64,000 nucleotides of DNA, from the NCBI RefSeq assembly GCF_029714205.1, contig NZ_CP121648.1:744001-808000 (forward strand). The letters are read 5' to 3'. Origin of the DNA: Methylobacterium sp. CB376 (GTDB lineage: Bacteria > Pseudomonadota > Alphaproteobacteria > Rhizobiales > Beijerinckiaceae). Positions within the stretch are counted from its first letter, which is position 1. The number at the start of each line of letters is the position of its first letter. The notes below the pieces were generated by a model. The model ran no database searches. It saw only the letters and a list, made by a program, of their open reading frames with translations, and was not told where the DNA came from. The position numbers and the translations under genes were made by a program. Below are positions 49,351 through 59,245 of the stretch, piece by piece.

Positions 49351-49659
49351 ATGGCCTTCGCCTGCACGATTCCGGCCGTGCCGATGGTGCAGCTGGACGA
49401 CGAGGCGGTGCGGATCACCCGCTGGGACTTCGCTCCCGGCGCCGTGACGGGCTGGCACGAGCACGGCTGGCCGTACGTGATCGTGATGGTGACGCCGGGC
49501 TGCCTGCGCGTCCATGACGGCGAGGCCGTGACCGAGACCGTGCTGGCGCAGGGCCAATCCTACCGCCGCCCCGCGGGCGTGCGCCACGACGTGATGAACG
49601 GCTCCGACCACCCGATCGCCTTCGTGGAGATCGAGCTGAAGCGGCCCGGCGCCCTCTGA
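49351..49659 (+). CDS. Small cupin-domain protein
   Basis: The 102-residue protein is a single cupin barrel. Motif 1 is TGWHEHGWPYVIVMVTPG with two His metal ligands; motif 2 is YRRPAGVRHDVMNGSD. The fold binds metals or small acids; no reaction can be assigned. Confidence 0.8.
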   Translation: MAFACTIPAVPMVQLDDEAVRITRWDFAPGAVTGWHEHGWPYVIVMVTPGCLRVHDGEAVTETVLAQGQSYRRPAGVRHDVMNGSDHPIAFVEIELKRPGAL

Positions 49660-49760
49660 ACCGCCCCCGGTCCGCGACAGGCGCCGTCGGCGGACCGGAT
49701 TCGGGACCAGCGCCCTCCCCCCGGCCGCGTCCGAGCCCCCGCCGGGCGCCACAACGAGAA

Positions 49761-49783
49761 CGGCCGGGGCGAGGCCCCGGCCG
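49761..49783 (-). terminator. Hairpin after the flagellin gene
   Basis: CGGCCGGGGC and GCCCCGGCCG form a perfect 10-bp stem with a GAG loop, 28 bp past the flagellin stop. On the minus strand it is followed by TTCTCGTT, a weak U-rich tail. Good candidate intrinsic terminator. Confidence 0.6.
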
Positions 49784-49810
49784 CGTGCTCGTCGCAAGGT
49801 GCGGCGGCGA

Positions 49811-51889
49811 TCAGCGCAGGAGCTGCAGCACGCTCTGCTGCGCCTGGTTGGCCAGCGACAGCGCCGAGACGCCGAGCGAGTTGCGGGTCTGCAGCGCCTG
49901 AGAATTCACCGCCTCCTCGTGCAGGTCCGCGTTGGTCAGGTTCGCCGCACCCGTGTCGAGCACGTTGATCATCTGCTTGGTGAAGTCCTGACGGTTCTGC
50001 ACCACCGCAAGGTTCGCGCCCAGCGACGAGGCCTGGCTCTTCAGCGAGCTCGCCGCCGTGTTGATCGACTTGATCACCTTGTTGATCGCGCTGTTCTCCT
50101 GAAAGTCCGACTGCGACAGCACGTTCAGGCCGAGCTGCGTGTACGACACCGTCGAGCCCTGCACCGACAGCGTCGACGTGTTCTTCTCGTTGAAGCTGAT
50201 CTTCAGCGTGTCCCCGGCGAGCAGGTTGACGCCGTTGTAGCCCGAATCCGCCGCGAGCTGGTCGATCTGGGTCAGCAGGTTGTTGAAGGTGCTCACCAGC
50301 CCGTTGCGCGCGGTCAGCCCGTCGCCGCCGATCACCGCGCTCGAGGTGCCGGAGTTGAACGGGTTGCCGGTGCCCGAGGCGGTGATCTTGAGGTCGTCGG
50401 TGCCCGAGTCGTTGGCGGTGGTGATCGAGATCCGCCCGGTCGCGGTGTCGATCGAGGCCTGGGCGTTGGCCGCCGCCAGCGCGCTGTTGAGCTGCGTCAG
50501 GGTCGAGATCTGGCCCGCCGCCGAGCCGAAGGTGAAGGTCGCGCTCGGGCCGGAGCCGACCTGCACGGTCAGCGACTTGCCCGCCAGGGCCGAGCTCGAG
50601 CCCGGCGCTCCCAGGCCCGCCGCGAAGGTGGTGGGCGAGTTGAAGCCGAGGTTGGAGAGCAGCGAGGTCGCGGTCGAGCCGTTGCCGAGGGTGATGGCGG
50701 TGTTGGTGTCGGCGGCCGTGAAGGTGAACTTGCGGTTGGTGGCGTCGTAGCTGGCCGAGACGGTGCCGCTGGTGGCGGTGCTGACCTTCTGGGCGATGGA
50801 GCCGAGCGTGTCGCCGGCCGCGATGTTGACGGATTGGCCGTTGACCGTGAAGTTGTCGCCGGCCTTGAAGCCGACCGCGATCGCCAGGGTGGCGGCGCTC
50901 GGCGAGAAGGTGCCGGCCGTGGTCGAGGCCGTCGTCCCGAAGCCGACCTGGCTGCCGGTGCCGCCCTGGACGGTGATGCTCGAGCCATCCGCCGCGCCGG
51001 TCAGCTTGATCTTGCCGCTATTGTCGGAGGCGGTGACGCCGGTGGTCGAGGTGACGGCGTTGATGGCGTTGATGACCTGGCTCTCGGTCGAGCCGGTGGC
51101 GACCGTGATCGTCGTGCCGTTGATGGTCAGCGTGGTGGAGGACGCGCCGGCGCCGTTCGTGGTGGTGCCGCTGGCCGCGAGGCCGGTCTCGGAGCCGGTC
51201 GCCGCGTAGGTGAACTGGGCGCCGGAATTGCTGCCGGTGAAGACGAGCTTGCCGCCGGAGGCCGCCACGGTGACGCCGGTGGTGGCGGATTGCGCGTTGA
51301 TCTTGGTGACGGCGGCGTTGATGTCGTCGCCGGTGGCGAGCGCGATCGCGGTGCCGTTGAGGGTGACGGTCGCGGAGGCGGTGAGGGTCGTGTAGGAGCC
51401 GGCCGTGTAGGTCGCGACGCCGTTGCTGTAGGCGGTGCCGGCCGTGACGGTGGCGGCGGTGGCGGTGGTGTTGCCGCTCAGGGCGGTGTCGCTGACCGCC
51501 TGCGTTGCGCCGGTCGAGAGCAGGTTCTGGGCCGAGGCGCCGGTGAGCGCAGTCGAGACCGAGGTGGCCTTGACCGAGAAGGAATTGGCGGAGGCGAGGG
51601 CCTGCTGGGCCACCGACTTGAGCTGGTCGGTGAGGGTCTGGACCTTGGTGAGGCCGGTATTGGCGGCCTGGATGGTCTGGATGCCGTTCGAGACGCTGTC
51701 GAGGAGGGAGGACAGGGCGGTCGAGCGGGAGGAGAGGCCGTCGGCGGTGAAGAAGTTGGTCGGGTTGTCGAGGGCGGTGTTGACCTTCTTGCCCGTCGCC
51801 AGGCGGTTCTGGGTGGTGGCGAGGAGGGAGGCGGTGTCCTGCATCGACAGCAGGTTCTGCCGCGTGGCGGCAGTCAGCGTGATGGGCAT
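49811..51889 (-). CDS. fliC: Flagellin, large type
   Basis: The 692-residue protein has the conserved flagellin ends: N-terminal D0/D1 (about 1-140, QNLLSMQDTASLLATTQNRL, GLSSRSTALSSLLDSVSNGI) and C-terminal D1/D0 (about 600-692, ALQTRNSLGVSALSLANQAQ, ending in LQLLR). Between them lies a Ser/Thr/Gly/Ala-rich outer domain of over 400 residues, making it about twice the length of a short alphaproteobacterial flagellin. The outer part contains repeated motifs such as NGTxIxxATG and is probably surface exposed. It is divergent from flbT, which regulates flagellin mRNA. Confidence 0.93.
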   Translation of the reverse strand: MPITLTAATRQNLLSMQDTASLLATTQNRLATGKKVNTALDNPTNFFTADGLSSRSTALSSLLDSVSNGIQTIQAANTGLTKVQTLTDQLKSVAQQALASANSFSVKATSVSTALTGASAQNLLSTGATQAVSDTALSGNTTATAATVTAGTAYSNGVATYTAGSYTTLTASATVTLNGTAIALATGDDINAAVTKINAQSATTGVTVAASGGKLVFTGSNSGAQFTYAATGSETGLAASGTTTNGAGASSTTLTINGTTITVATGSTESQVINAINAVTSTTGVTASDNSGKIKLTGAADGSSITVQGGTGSQVGFGTTASTTAGTFSPSAATLAIAVGFKAGDNFTVNGQSVNIAAGDTLGSIAQKVSTATSGTVSASYDATNRKFTFTAADTNTAITLGNGSTATSLLSNLGFNSPTTFAAGLGAPGSSSALAGKSLTVQVGSGPSATFTFGSAAGQISTLTQLNSALAAANAQASIDTATGRISITTANDSGTDDLKITASGTGNPFNSGTSSAVIGGDGLTARNGLVSTFNNLLTQIDQLAADSGYNGVNLLAGDTLKISFNEKNTSTLSVQGSTVSYTQLGLNVLSQSDFQENSAINKVIKSINTAASSLKSQASSLGANLAVVQNRQDFTKQMINVLDTGAANLTNADLHEEAVNSQALQTRNSLGVSALSLANQAQQSVLQLLR

Positions 51890-52053
51890 GGGGCCGATCC
51901 TTTTCGATCGTCGGATCCGTCGTTTTGACGGCACCCGCATCTCAGGGGGCCGGCCCTTGCCGCGGCCTTAAGTCGATCGCGCGGACTCGTGCGGCTTTGC
52001 GAAATCGTTAACGCTTAACCACGACCATGGGGGTGATTCGTGGAAAGCCCGCC
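51890..52053. promoter_or_regulatory. Divergent promoter region, flagellin and flbT
   Basis: This 164-bp gap must hold both promoters. On the flagellin strand AAAGGA lies 7 bp before the start. Around 52003-52018 the sequence GAAATCGTTAACGCTTAACC contains the 8-bp palindrome CGTTAACG and a TTAA repeat. No sigma-28 or sigma-54 site was recognised with confidence. Confidence 0.45.
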
Positions 52054-52512
52054 ATGCCGCTTCGCATCACCCTCAAGCCGCACGAGCGCCTCATCATCAA
52101 CGGGGCGGCGATCCGGAACGGGGACCGCGCGGCCGACCTGCTGATCGAGACCCATGCCCGCTTCCTGCGCGAGAGCGAGATCATCCGCGAGAGCGAGGCG
52201 GACACGCCGGCCAAGCGCCTCTGCGTGACGCTGCAGGTGATCTACCTCGCCGACAATCCGGCCGAGGTGGAGGACCTGCTGGTGCGCCAGTCGACCGAGA
52301 TCCTGCGGATCATGCCGAGCGCGGTGCCCTATCTCCTCGCCGTTCAGGACGAGGTCGCCGCCCGCCGCTTCCACCACGCCCTGAAATGGGGCCGGGAGCT
52401 CGTCGCCCACGAGCGCGCCCTCCTGCAGCAGCAGGACGCAGCCCCGGGGGCCGCGCGGGAGGCGGCCCCGGGGGCCGCGCGGGAGGCGGCCCCGGTGGCC
52501 GCCCGGGCCTGA
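52054..52512 (+). CDS. flbT: Flagellin mRNA regulator FlbT
   Basis: FlbT binds flagellin mRNA and controls its translation or stability in alphaproteobacteria. The 152-residue protein opens with MPLRITLKPHERLIINGAAI and continues RNGDRAADLL and FLRESEIIRESEADTPAKRL, the family signature. The ATG at 52054 was preferred to the one 27 bp upstream because homologues start there. The C terminus carries extra repeats (APGAAREA twice, then APVAARA), from a 24-bp tandem duplication. The usual partner gene flaF is not adjacent. Confidence 0.9.
   Translation: MPLRITLKPHERLIINGAAIRNGDRAADLLIETHARFLRESEIIRESEADTPAKRLCVTLQVIYLADNPAEVEDLLVRQSTEILRIMPSAVPYLLAVQDEVAARRFHHALKWGRELVAHERALLQQQDAAPGAAREAAPGAAREAAPVAARA
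52441..52509 (+). repeat. 24-bp tandem repeat in the 3' end of flbT
   Basis: Two exact 24-bp units (52441-52464, 52465-52488) and a partial third encode APGAAREA-type residues. It keeps the reading frame. Confidence 0.88.
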
Positions 52513-52718
52513 CACCGCCGCGGCCGCGGCGGACCGGGCCCCGCGGCGCCGGCGCCGCGCGCGGAGGCGAAGGCCCGAGGAGAGCGGCCGGGATCCGGGG
52601 CCGAACCGGCGCGCGGGAGGCCGCTCCGGTATGATACTTTGTCTCAGTATGAGTACCAGAACCGTCCCCGGCGGCGGGCGTTGGGCCCCACTCAACCCCT
52701 GTCCAGGAGGATGACCGG

Positions 52719-53228
52719 ATGGCCGAGGATCTCCGCTCGCTCTACGTGACCGCGCTCAGGAACACCCACGCCCTCGAATTGCAGGCCCTGCAGATCATGG
52801 AGCGGCAGGTCGAGCGCCTGGAGCGCTACCCCGAGATGGACGCGGCCCTGCGGCGCCACATCACCGAGACGCACGGCCAGCGCGACCGCCTGGAGGCGGC
52901 GCTGTCGGCCCTCAACGAGAGCCCCTCGGCCCTCAAGGAGGGCGTGCTCGGCCTGATGGGCAACCTCGCGGCCCTGGCCCACACGCCGGCCCAGGACGAG
53001 ATCCTGAAGAACGCCTTCGCCAACCGCGCCTTCGAGAATTACGAGGCGGCGGCCTACGACTCGCTCATCACCATCGCGGAGGCGGCCGGCCAGACCGCCC
53101 ACCTGACGGGATTCCAGCAATCCCTGAAGGAGGAACTGGCGATGGCCCAGACGGTGGCCGACCTCGTCAAGCCGACGACCCGGCGCTACCTCGAACTGAC
53201 CGCGAGCGGCGCCAAGGCCGACCGCTGA
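52719..53228 (+). CDS. DUF892 ferritin-like protein (YciE/YciF family)
   Basis: The 169-residue all-helical protein matches YciE/YciF, a ferritin-like family often induced by stress. Metal-ligand-type residues are in THALELQALQIMERQVERL, RHITETHGQRDRL, FENYEAAAYDSLITIAEA and FQQSLKEELAMAQ. Its function is not established. CAGGAGG lies about 10 bp ahead of the ATG. Upstream, 52632-52652 reads GATACTTTGTCTCAGTATG with ATACT/AGTAT arms, possibly part of a promoter or operator. Confidence 0.88.
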   Translation: MAEDLRSLYVTALRNTHALELQALQIMERQVERLERYPEMDAALRRHITETHGQRDRLEAALSALNESPSALKEGVLGLMGNLAALAHTPAQDEILKNAFANRAFENYEAAAYDSLITIAEAAGQTAHLTGFQQSLKEELAMAQTVADLVKPTTRRYLELTASGAKADR

Positions 53229-53346
53229 GCCCGCACCGGCGGGCCGTGCGTTGAGCCCAGCGCCCGCCGGCCCTGCGGTGCCCGGCGGGTGCACCCCGGG
53301 AGGATCGGGCCTATATGCGGGGCAATTCCTCTCCCGGAACCCGATC

Positions 53347-55290
53347 GTGACGCAAATGCAATCTCCGGCGGGCGGGGCCTCGGACCGGCCCGGCCTCGTC
53401 GGGACCTACCGGCGCCTCTGGCCCTATCTCTGGCCGCACGGGCGCCTGGACCTGCAGCGCCGCGTCTTCGCGGCCTTCTTCCTGCTCCTCGTCGCCAAGG
53501 GCGTCACGATGCTGACGCCCTTCACCTTCAAGTGGGCGACCGACGCCCTCGTGGCGGCGGCGGGCGGGAAGGACGGCCCCCTGCCGACCGGCCTCTGGGC
53601 GGCGCCGATCCTGCTCATCGGCCTCTACGGCCTGTCGCGGGTGGCGATGGCCCTCCTCACCCAGGTCCGCGATGGGCTCTTCGCCAAGGTGGCGATGCAC
53701 GCGGTGCGCCGCCTCGCCCTCCAGACCTTCGCGCACATGCACCGCCTGTCCCTGCGCTTCCACCTGGAGCGCAAGACCGGCGGCCTCACCCGGGTGCTGG
53801 AGCGCGGGCGCAACGGCATCGAGGAACTCTCGCGCCTGATGGTGCTGACGCTGGTGCCCACCATCGTCGAGTTCCTGCTGGTGCTGGGCATCCTGGCCTG
53901 GGAGTTCGACCTGCGCTACTCGCTGGTGGTGCTGGTGATGGTCGCGGCCTATCTCGGCTTCACCTACAAGGCCACCGAGTGGCGCATCGCCATCCGCAAG
54001 CGGATGAACGAGTCCGACACCGACGCCAACACCAAGGCGGTCGACTCGCTCCTCAACTACGAGACCGTGAAGTATTTCGGCGCGGAAGCCCGCGAGACCT
54101 CCCGCTACGACGTCTCGATGGCCAAGTACGAGAAATCCTCGACCCAGACCTACGTCTCGCTGGCGGTGCTCAATGCCGGCCAGGCGGTGATCTTCACGGC
54201 CGGCATGACCGTGGTGATGTGGCTCTCGGCGCGCGACATCATGGCCGGAAAGGCCACGATCGGCGGATTCGTGCTGGTCAACGCGATGCTGGTGCAGCTC
54301 TCGATGCCGCTCAACTTCATGGGCATGATCTACCGGGAGATCAAGCAGGCGCTGATCGACATCGACGACATGTTCCGGATCCTGCACCGCAACCCGGAGA
54401 TCGCCGACCGGCCGGGCGCGCCGCCGCTCGCGGTGAGCGCGGGCGTGGTGCGCTTCGAGGACGTGCACTTCGCCTACAACCCGGACCGGCCGATCCTGAA
54501 GGGCATCAGCTTCGAGGTGCCGGCCGGGCGCACCGTCGCGGTGGTGGGCCCCTCGGGCGCAGGCAAGTCGACCCTGTCGCGGCTGCTGTTCCGCTTCTAC
54601 GAGCCGCAGGGCGGGCGCATCCTCGTGGACGGCCAGGACATCGCCGCCGTGCAGCAGGAATCCCTGCGCGCGGCGATCGGCATGGTCCCGCAGGACACGG
54701 TGCTGTTCAACGACACGATCGGCTACAACATCCGCTACGGGCGCTGGGAGGCGAGCGAGGCGGAGGTCCGCGAGGCCGCCCGGCTCGCGCAGATCGACCG
54801 CTTCATCGCCGGCCTGCCGGAGGGCTACGACACGCCGGTGGGCGAGCGCGGCCTGAAACTGTCGGGCGGCGAGAAGCAGCGCGTCGCGATCGCCCGCACC
54901 ATCCTGAAGGGGCCGCCGATCCTGGTCCTCGACGAGGCGACCTCGGCCCTCGATTCCTTCACCGAGCGGGAGATCCAGGACGCCCTCGACCGGGTCAGCC
55001 GGGGCCGCACGACGCTCGTCATCGCCCACCGGCTCTCGACGGTGGTGGGCGCCGACGAGATCATCGTCCTCGACCGGGGGGTGATCGTCGAGCGGGGCGA
55101 CCACCCGACCCTCCTCGCGCGCGGCGGCGTCTACGCGGCGATGTGGAACCGCCAGCGCGAGGCGGACGCGGCGCGCGAGGCCCTCAAGCGGGCGGAGGGC
55201 GGCGAGGGCGAGAGCCTGCGCGTCCGCCTGGAATCGGGCGAGATCCCCCCGCCCGCCGCCAAGGCGCCCGAACCGGCCTCCGTCGCCTGA
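53347..55290 (+). CDS. ABC exporter of the Atm1/HMT1 (ABCB7) type
   Basis: The 647-residue half-transporter has a six-span membrane domain (about 30-340) with NYETVKYFGAEARE, typical of Atm1-like exporters of glutathione- or metal-thiol compounds, then an ATPase: Walker A VGPSGAGKST, signature LSGGEKQR, Walker B ILVLDEATSALD and the His switch IAHRLSTV. Two such units form the exporter in the inner membrane. The GTG at 53347 has GGAA 7 bp upstream and is preferred; an ATG three codons on is the alternative. Confidence 0.93.
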   Translation: MTQMQSPAGGASDRPGLVGTYRRLWPYLWPHGRLDLQRRVFAAFFLLLVAKGVTMLTPFTFKWATDALVAAAGGKDGPLPTGLWAAPILLIGLYGLSRVAMALLTQVRDGLFAKVAMHAVRRLALQTFAHMHRLSLRFHLERKTGGLTRVLERGRNGIEELSRLMVLTLVPTIVEFLLVLGILAWEFDLRYSLVVLVMVAAYLGFTYKATEWRIAIRKRMNESDTDANTKAVDSLLNYETVKYFGAEARETSRYDVSMAKYEKSSTQTYVSLAVLNAGQAVIFTAGMTVVMWLSARDIMAGKATIGGFVLVNAMLVQLSMPLNFMGMIYREIKQALIDIDDMFRILHRNPEIADRPGAPPLAVSAGVVRFEDVHFAYNPDRPILKGISFEVPAGRTVAVVGPSGAGKSTLSRLLFRFYEPQGGRILVDGQDIAAVQQESLRAAIGMVPQDTVLFNDTIGYNIRYGRWEASEAEVREAARLAQIDRFIAGLPEGYDTPVGERGLKLSGGEKQRVAIARTILKGPPILVLDEATSALDSFTEREIQDALDRVSRGRTTLVIAHRLSTVVGADEIIVLDRGVIVERGDHPTLLARGGVYAAMWNRQREADAAREALKRAEGGEGESLRVRLESGEIPPPAAKAPEPASVA

Positions 55291-55351
55291 CGGAACCCGG
55301 CCTTAACCGCGGCCGTCGGAGACTGGCCCGGCGGGGAGCGGGGATGCGCGG

Positions 55352-56593
55352 ATGGCGGTGCCGGAACCTTGGAGGCTAGCGGTCCGCCTGGGGACGATCC
55401 CGTCGCTCGCCATCGCCCTGTCCCTGTTCGGCGGCCTGCCGGGCGGCCTCGACCGGCAGGGCTACTTCGTCGGCCGCGACTTCGTGATCTTCTGGACGGC
55501 CGGCCGGCTCGCCGCGACCGGGCTGCTGGATCAGATCTACGATCTCGGCGCCTTCCAGGCGGCCATGCGGGCGCTGTTCACGCCCGTCCAGCCCTTCATG
55601 AACTTCTCCTATCCGCCGACCGGGCTCCTGGTCCTGGCGCCCCTGGCCCGGCTGCCCTACGGGGCGAGCTACCTGCTGTGGCAGGGGGCGGGGATCGCCT
55701 GCTTCCTCGCCACGCTGCTCGGCGGGAAGGCGGGTCCGCGCCGCGCCGGGCTGGTGCCCTGGCTCCTCCTCTCGCCGATCGTGGTGCTCGAAGTCGCGAT
55801 CGGGCAGGCGGGCTTCTTCTTCGCGGCGCTGGTCGTCGGGGCGATGCGGCGGCTCGACCGGCAGCCGCTCCTCGCCGGGGCGATGATCGGCCTCATCAGC
55901 GTCAAGCCGCAGCTCGGCCTGCTGTTTCCCCTGGTGCTGATCGCCCGGCAGCGCTGGGACGCCTTCGCGGCCGCCGCCGTCACCACCCTCGGCTTGATCG
56001 GGCTCAGCCTGCTGGCTTTCGGCCCCGAGCCGTGGCGCGCCTACCTCGCGGTCACGCTGCCCTTCCAGGGCGAGGTCATCACCGGGATGGACGGCTTCTA
56101 CACCACCCTGATGACGACCCCCTACGCGGGCCTGTGGTGGGTCGGGGTCCCGGTCCCGGCGGCGCTCGCGCTCCAGGGGGCCGTCTCGCTGATCGTGGCG
56201 GGCGGCGTCGCCTGGCTCGTGCGCCGGGACCCCGCGCGGCCGGACGGGTCGGAGGGCGCCGCGGGCCTGCACGCCGCCCTCGTCGCGGCGGGCTGCATCC
56301 TCGTGACCCCGTACTGCCTGAGCTACGACCTCGCGATCCCGATCACCGCCGCCCTGGCGTGGCGCCTGCGCTGCCCGGCCCCGCCGCCGCGGGCGGTCGA
56401 CCTCGCCCTGCTGGCCCTGTTCCTGGTGCCGCTGCTCGGGATGATCGTGGTCGCGACCAGGCTGCCGCTCCTGCCGCTCGCCGCGGCGGCGGCCTTCGCG
56501 GCCCTCGCCGCCGAGGCCTACCGGGCCGCCCCGCCGGCAAGCCGCCCGCCGCGAAGCGGCCGGCCCCTCGCAGGCCGCCTCCCGGTGGGCTGA
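55352..56593 (+). CDS. Polytopic membrane protein, DUF2029/GT87-type glycosyltransferase
   Basis: The 413-residue protein has about 10-11 predicted spans and the GT87-like layout: GRDFVIFWTAGRLAATG after the first span (acidic residues of a GT-C fold), FMNFSYPPTGLLVLAPLARL, and SVKPQLGLLFPLVL near the middle. Members transfer mannose or other sugars from lipid-linked donors. No substrate can be given and no cell-wall or EPS genes are adjacent. Confidence 0.8.
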   Translation: MAVPEPWRLAVRLGTIPSLAIALSLFGGLPGGLDRQGYFVGRDFVIFWTAGRLAATGLLDQIYDLGAFQAAMRALFTPVQPFMNFSYPPTGLLVLAPLARLPYGASYLLWQGAGIACFLATLLGGKAGPRRAGLVPWLLLSPIVVLEVAIGQAGFFFAALVVGAMRRLDRQPLLAGAMIGLISVKPQLGLLFPLVLIARQRWDAFAAAAVTTLGLIGLSLLAFGPEPWRAYLAVTLPFQGEVITGMDGFYTTLMTTPYAGLWWVGVPVPAALALQGAVSLIVAGGVAWLVRRDPARPDGSEGAAGLHAALVAAGCILVTPYCLSYDLAIPITAALAWRLRCPAPPPRAVDLALLALFLVPLLGMIVVATRLPLLPLAAAAAFAALAAEAYRAAPPASRPPRSGRPLAGRLPVG

Positions 56594-56748
56594 GCGGCTG
56601 GCGATCCGTCGGCGTCCGGCCCGGCGCCGCGGAGGTCGCCCCGGCCGCACCCGACGGATCGCCGGGACGCCGCATCGCGCAGACCGGGAACGGGCGATTC
56701 GGGGTCGGCCTGCGACCCGAAGAGCCTCCTTAATCCTTGCGGGCGATC

Positions 56749-59153
56749 ATGCCGGGCGCTGCCGCAAGGACACGTGCCGTGCCCACCGCCCCGTCCTCCC
56801 TCGCCCCGCGGGTTCCGAGCGTCCCGGTCGCCGAGCTGCGGTTCGCCGCGGCCCTCGCGGCGCTGGCCCTCTCGGCCTTCCTGCTGTTCTCGGCACCGAT
56901 CCTCCTCGCCCGCGCGGCGCTGCCCGGGCTCGGCGGCTCCCCCGCCGTCTGGTCCGTGGCCCTGGTCCTGCTGCAGGCGGCCCTGCTCGGCGGCCAGCTC
57001 TACGGGCTCGCCGCCACCCGCTGGCTCGCGGGGCGCCGCGCCCTCCTGCTGCACCTCGCCCTGATGGGGGCGGCGCTCCTCGTCCTGCCCCCGCATCGGC
57101 CGGCGGCCCTCGCGCGGCTGCCCGCCGAGGGCGAGGCGCCCTGGCTTCTCGGCCTCCTTGCCGTCGCGGCCGGACCGCCTCTCCTCGCCCTGGCGGCGAA
57201 CGGCCTGCTCCTGCAGGCGTGGCTCTCCGGCGCGGATCACCCGCGCGCCCGCGACCCCGCCCTCCTCGCCGCGGCCTCGCATGGCGGCGCCTTCGCGGCG
57301 CTCCTCGCCTATCCGGTGCTGATCGCGCCGCTCGTCTCCCTGCGCGCCCAGGAATGGGCCTGGACGGCCGGGTTCTGCCTCCTCGCCCCGCTGATCGCGG
57401 CCGCCGCCTGGAGCGCCGCCGGGACGCCGCCCGCGCGGGCGCCGGCCCCTCCCCGGCCCCCGCCAAGCGCCCGGTCCCGCTGACCGGCGCGGCGCTGGCG
57501 GGCTTCGTCGCCCTGGCCTTCGTGCCGGCCGCCTTCCTGGTCGCCGTCACGACCCGCCTCTGCGCGGAGCTCGCGACCGCGCCGCTGGTCTTCCTGCCGC
57601 CGCTCGCCCTGCACCTCCTGACCTTCGTGACCGCCTTCCGGGACAGCGCCGTGCGGGTCGCGCGCTGGCTCGCGCCGCTGCAGGTCGGGGGCACCGCGCT
57701 GGCGATCCTCGGCCTCGTGGTCGATCTCGGGCTCGCGGCGAACCTCGTCCTCGGCCTCGGCCTCGTCCTGGTGAATGCCAGCCTCTGCCACACGACGCTC
57801 TACCGCGCGCGGCCCGAGACCGCCCACCTGACGATCTACGCCGTCTGCATCGCGCTCGGCGGCCTCCTCGGCAGCGCCGCCGGCGCGCTGCTCGCGCCCG
57901 CCCTGTTCCCGGCCGGCCAGGAATACCCGCTCCTCCTCGGCGCGGCCCTGCTCGGCCGGCCCGGCCTCCTCGACGGCGCCCGGGCCGCCCGCGCCAGGGG
58001 CTTCGGGGAGGCCGCCCTCGTCTGCGCCCTGCTGGCGCTCCTCATCCTGGCGGGCTGCGCGGTGCTCGGCCTCGCCGCGCCGCGCCTGCTCATCGGCCTC
58101 GGCCTGTGCGGGCTCCTCGCCCTGTCCTGGGCGAGCCCGCGCCTCGCGGCCCTCTCCGGGATCGGGGCGCTCCTCGCGCTGGCGGGCCCGGCGCCCGCCC
58201 CGCCCGGGGCCGCGGGGGAGAGCCTGCGCTCCTTCTCCGGCATCCACCGCATCGCCGCGAGCCCGGACGGCGGCACCCGGCTGCTCTGGCACGAATCCCG
58301 CCCGCAGGGCGCGATGCGGCTGCGCCGGGAGGACGGCACGCCCGCGACCGGCGAGCCGGCGCCGCTCCTCGCCTACGCGCCCGACGGGCCGGTCGGGGCC
58401 GCGATCCGGGGGATCCGCGCCGCCCGGGGCGGCGATCTCGGCGACGTGGTGGTGGTGGGCCTCGGCGCCGGCAGCCTCGCCTGCGCGGCGCGTCCCCGGG
58501 AGGCCTGGACCTTCCTGGAGAGCGATCCGGTGCTCCTGCGCATCGCCCGCGACCCGGCCCGGTTCCGGTTCCTGGCCGCCTGCGCGCCGACCATGCCGGT
58601 CGTCGTCGGGGATCCGCGCCTGAGCCTCGCCGACCGGCCCGCGGATCTCGGCCTGATCCTGATCGACACCGCCGCCTCCGGCCCGTTCCCGATCCATCTC
58701 CTGACCCGCGAGGCCCTGCGCCTCGCCGTCTCGAAACTCGACCGGACCGGCGTGCTGCTGATCCACCTCGCCCACCCGCACCTCGATCCCGGCGCGGTCC
58801 TGGCCGGGATCGGGGCCGAGTTCGGGCTGAGCGCCTGGGCGCTCGGCGCGCCCGGCGCGGCCTCGACGCTGCTCGCGCTGGTGCGCGATCCGGCCCATCT
58901 CGGCCCATGGGGCGGTCGCGCCCGGCCCGGCGGCGCCTTGCTCCGCGACGCCCCGCTCCGCGACACCTTGCAAGGCGACGCCCTGCTCCGCGACGCCTCG
59001 CCCCGTGGCACCTGGGCCGGCAATCCCTGGCCCGGCCCCCCGGAGGCCGGCGGCCCCGGGTGGCGGCGCGTGCCGGCCGATCCCGGCCGCCGGCCCTGGA
59101 CGGACGACCACGCCGACCTCCTCGGGGCGCTGCGCGCCCGCCCGGGCGGGTGA
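56749..59153 (+). pseudogene. Membrane-bound spermidine-synthase-like protein, frameshifted
   Basis: Two frames complement each other. The first (56749-57483) encodes the N-terminal membrane half (FLLFSAPILLARAALPGLGG, SPAVWSVALVLLQAALLGGQ). The second, in the frame of the stop at 59153, carries more spans and a C-terminal SAM-binding, spermidine-synthase-like domain (VVVVGLGAGSLACAA, FLESDPVLLRIARD). They join in a C-rich tract near 57440-57475; the shift equals one lost base. Intact relatives are single 700-800-residue proteins. Homopolymer error or recent inactivation are both possible. The far C-terminal tail has short degenerate repeats (LLRDAPLRDTLQGDALLRDA). Confidence 0.75.
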
Positions 59154-59245
59154 GGCCGCGCGGGCGATTGACGGGAGGACGTGCGCCTGCCATCCGCGGA
59201 CGCGAACGGCGCTGCCCGCGCGCCTGCCGGAGTGCCTGAAGGCTG

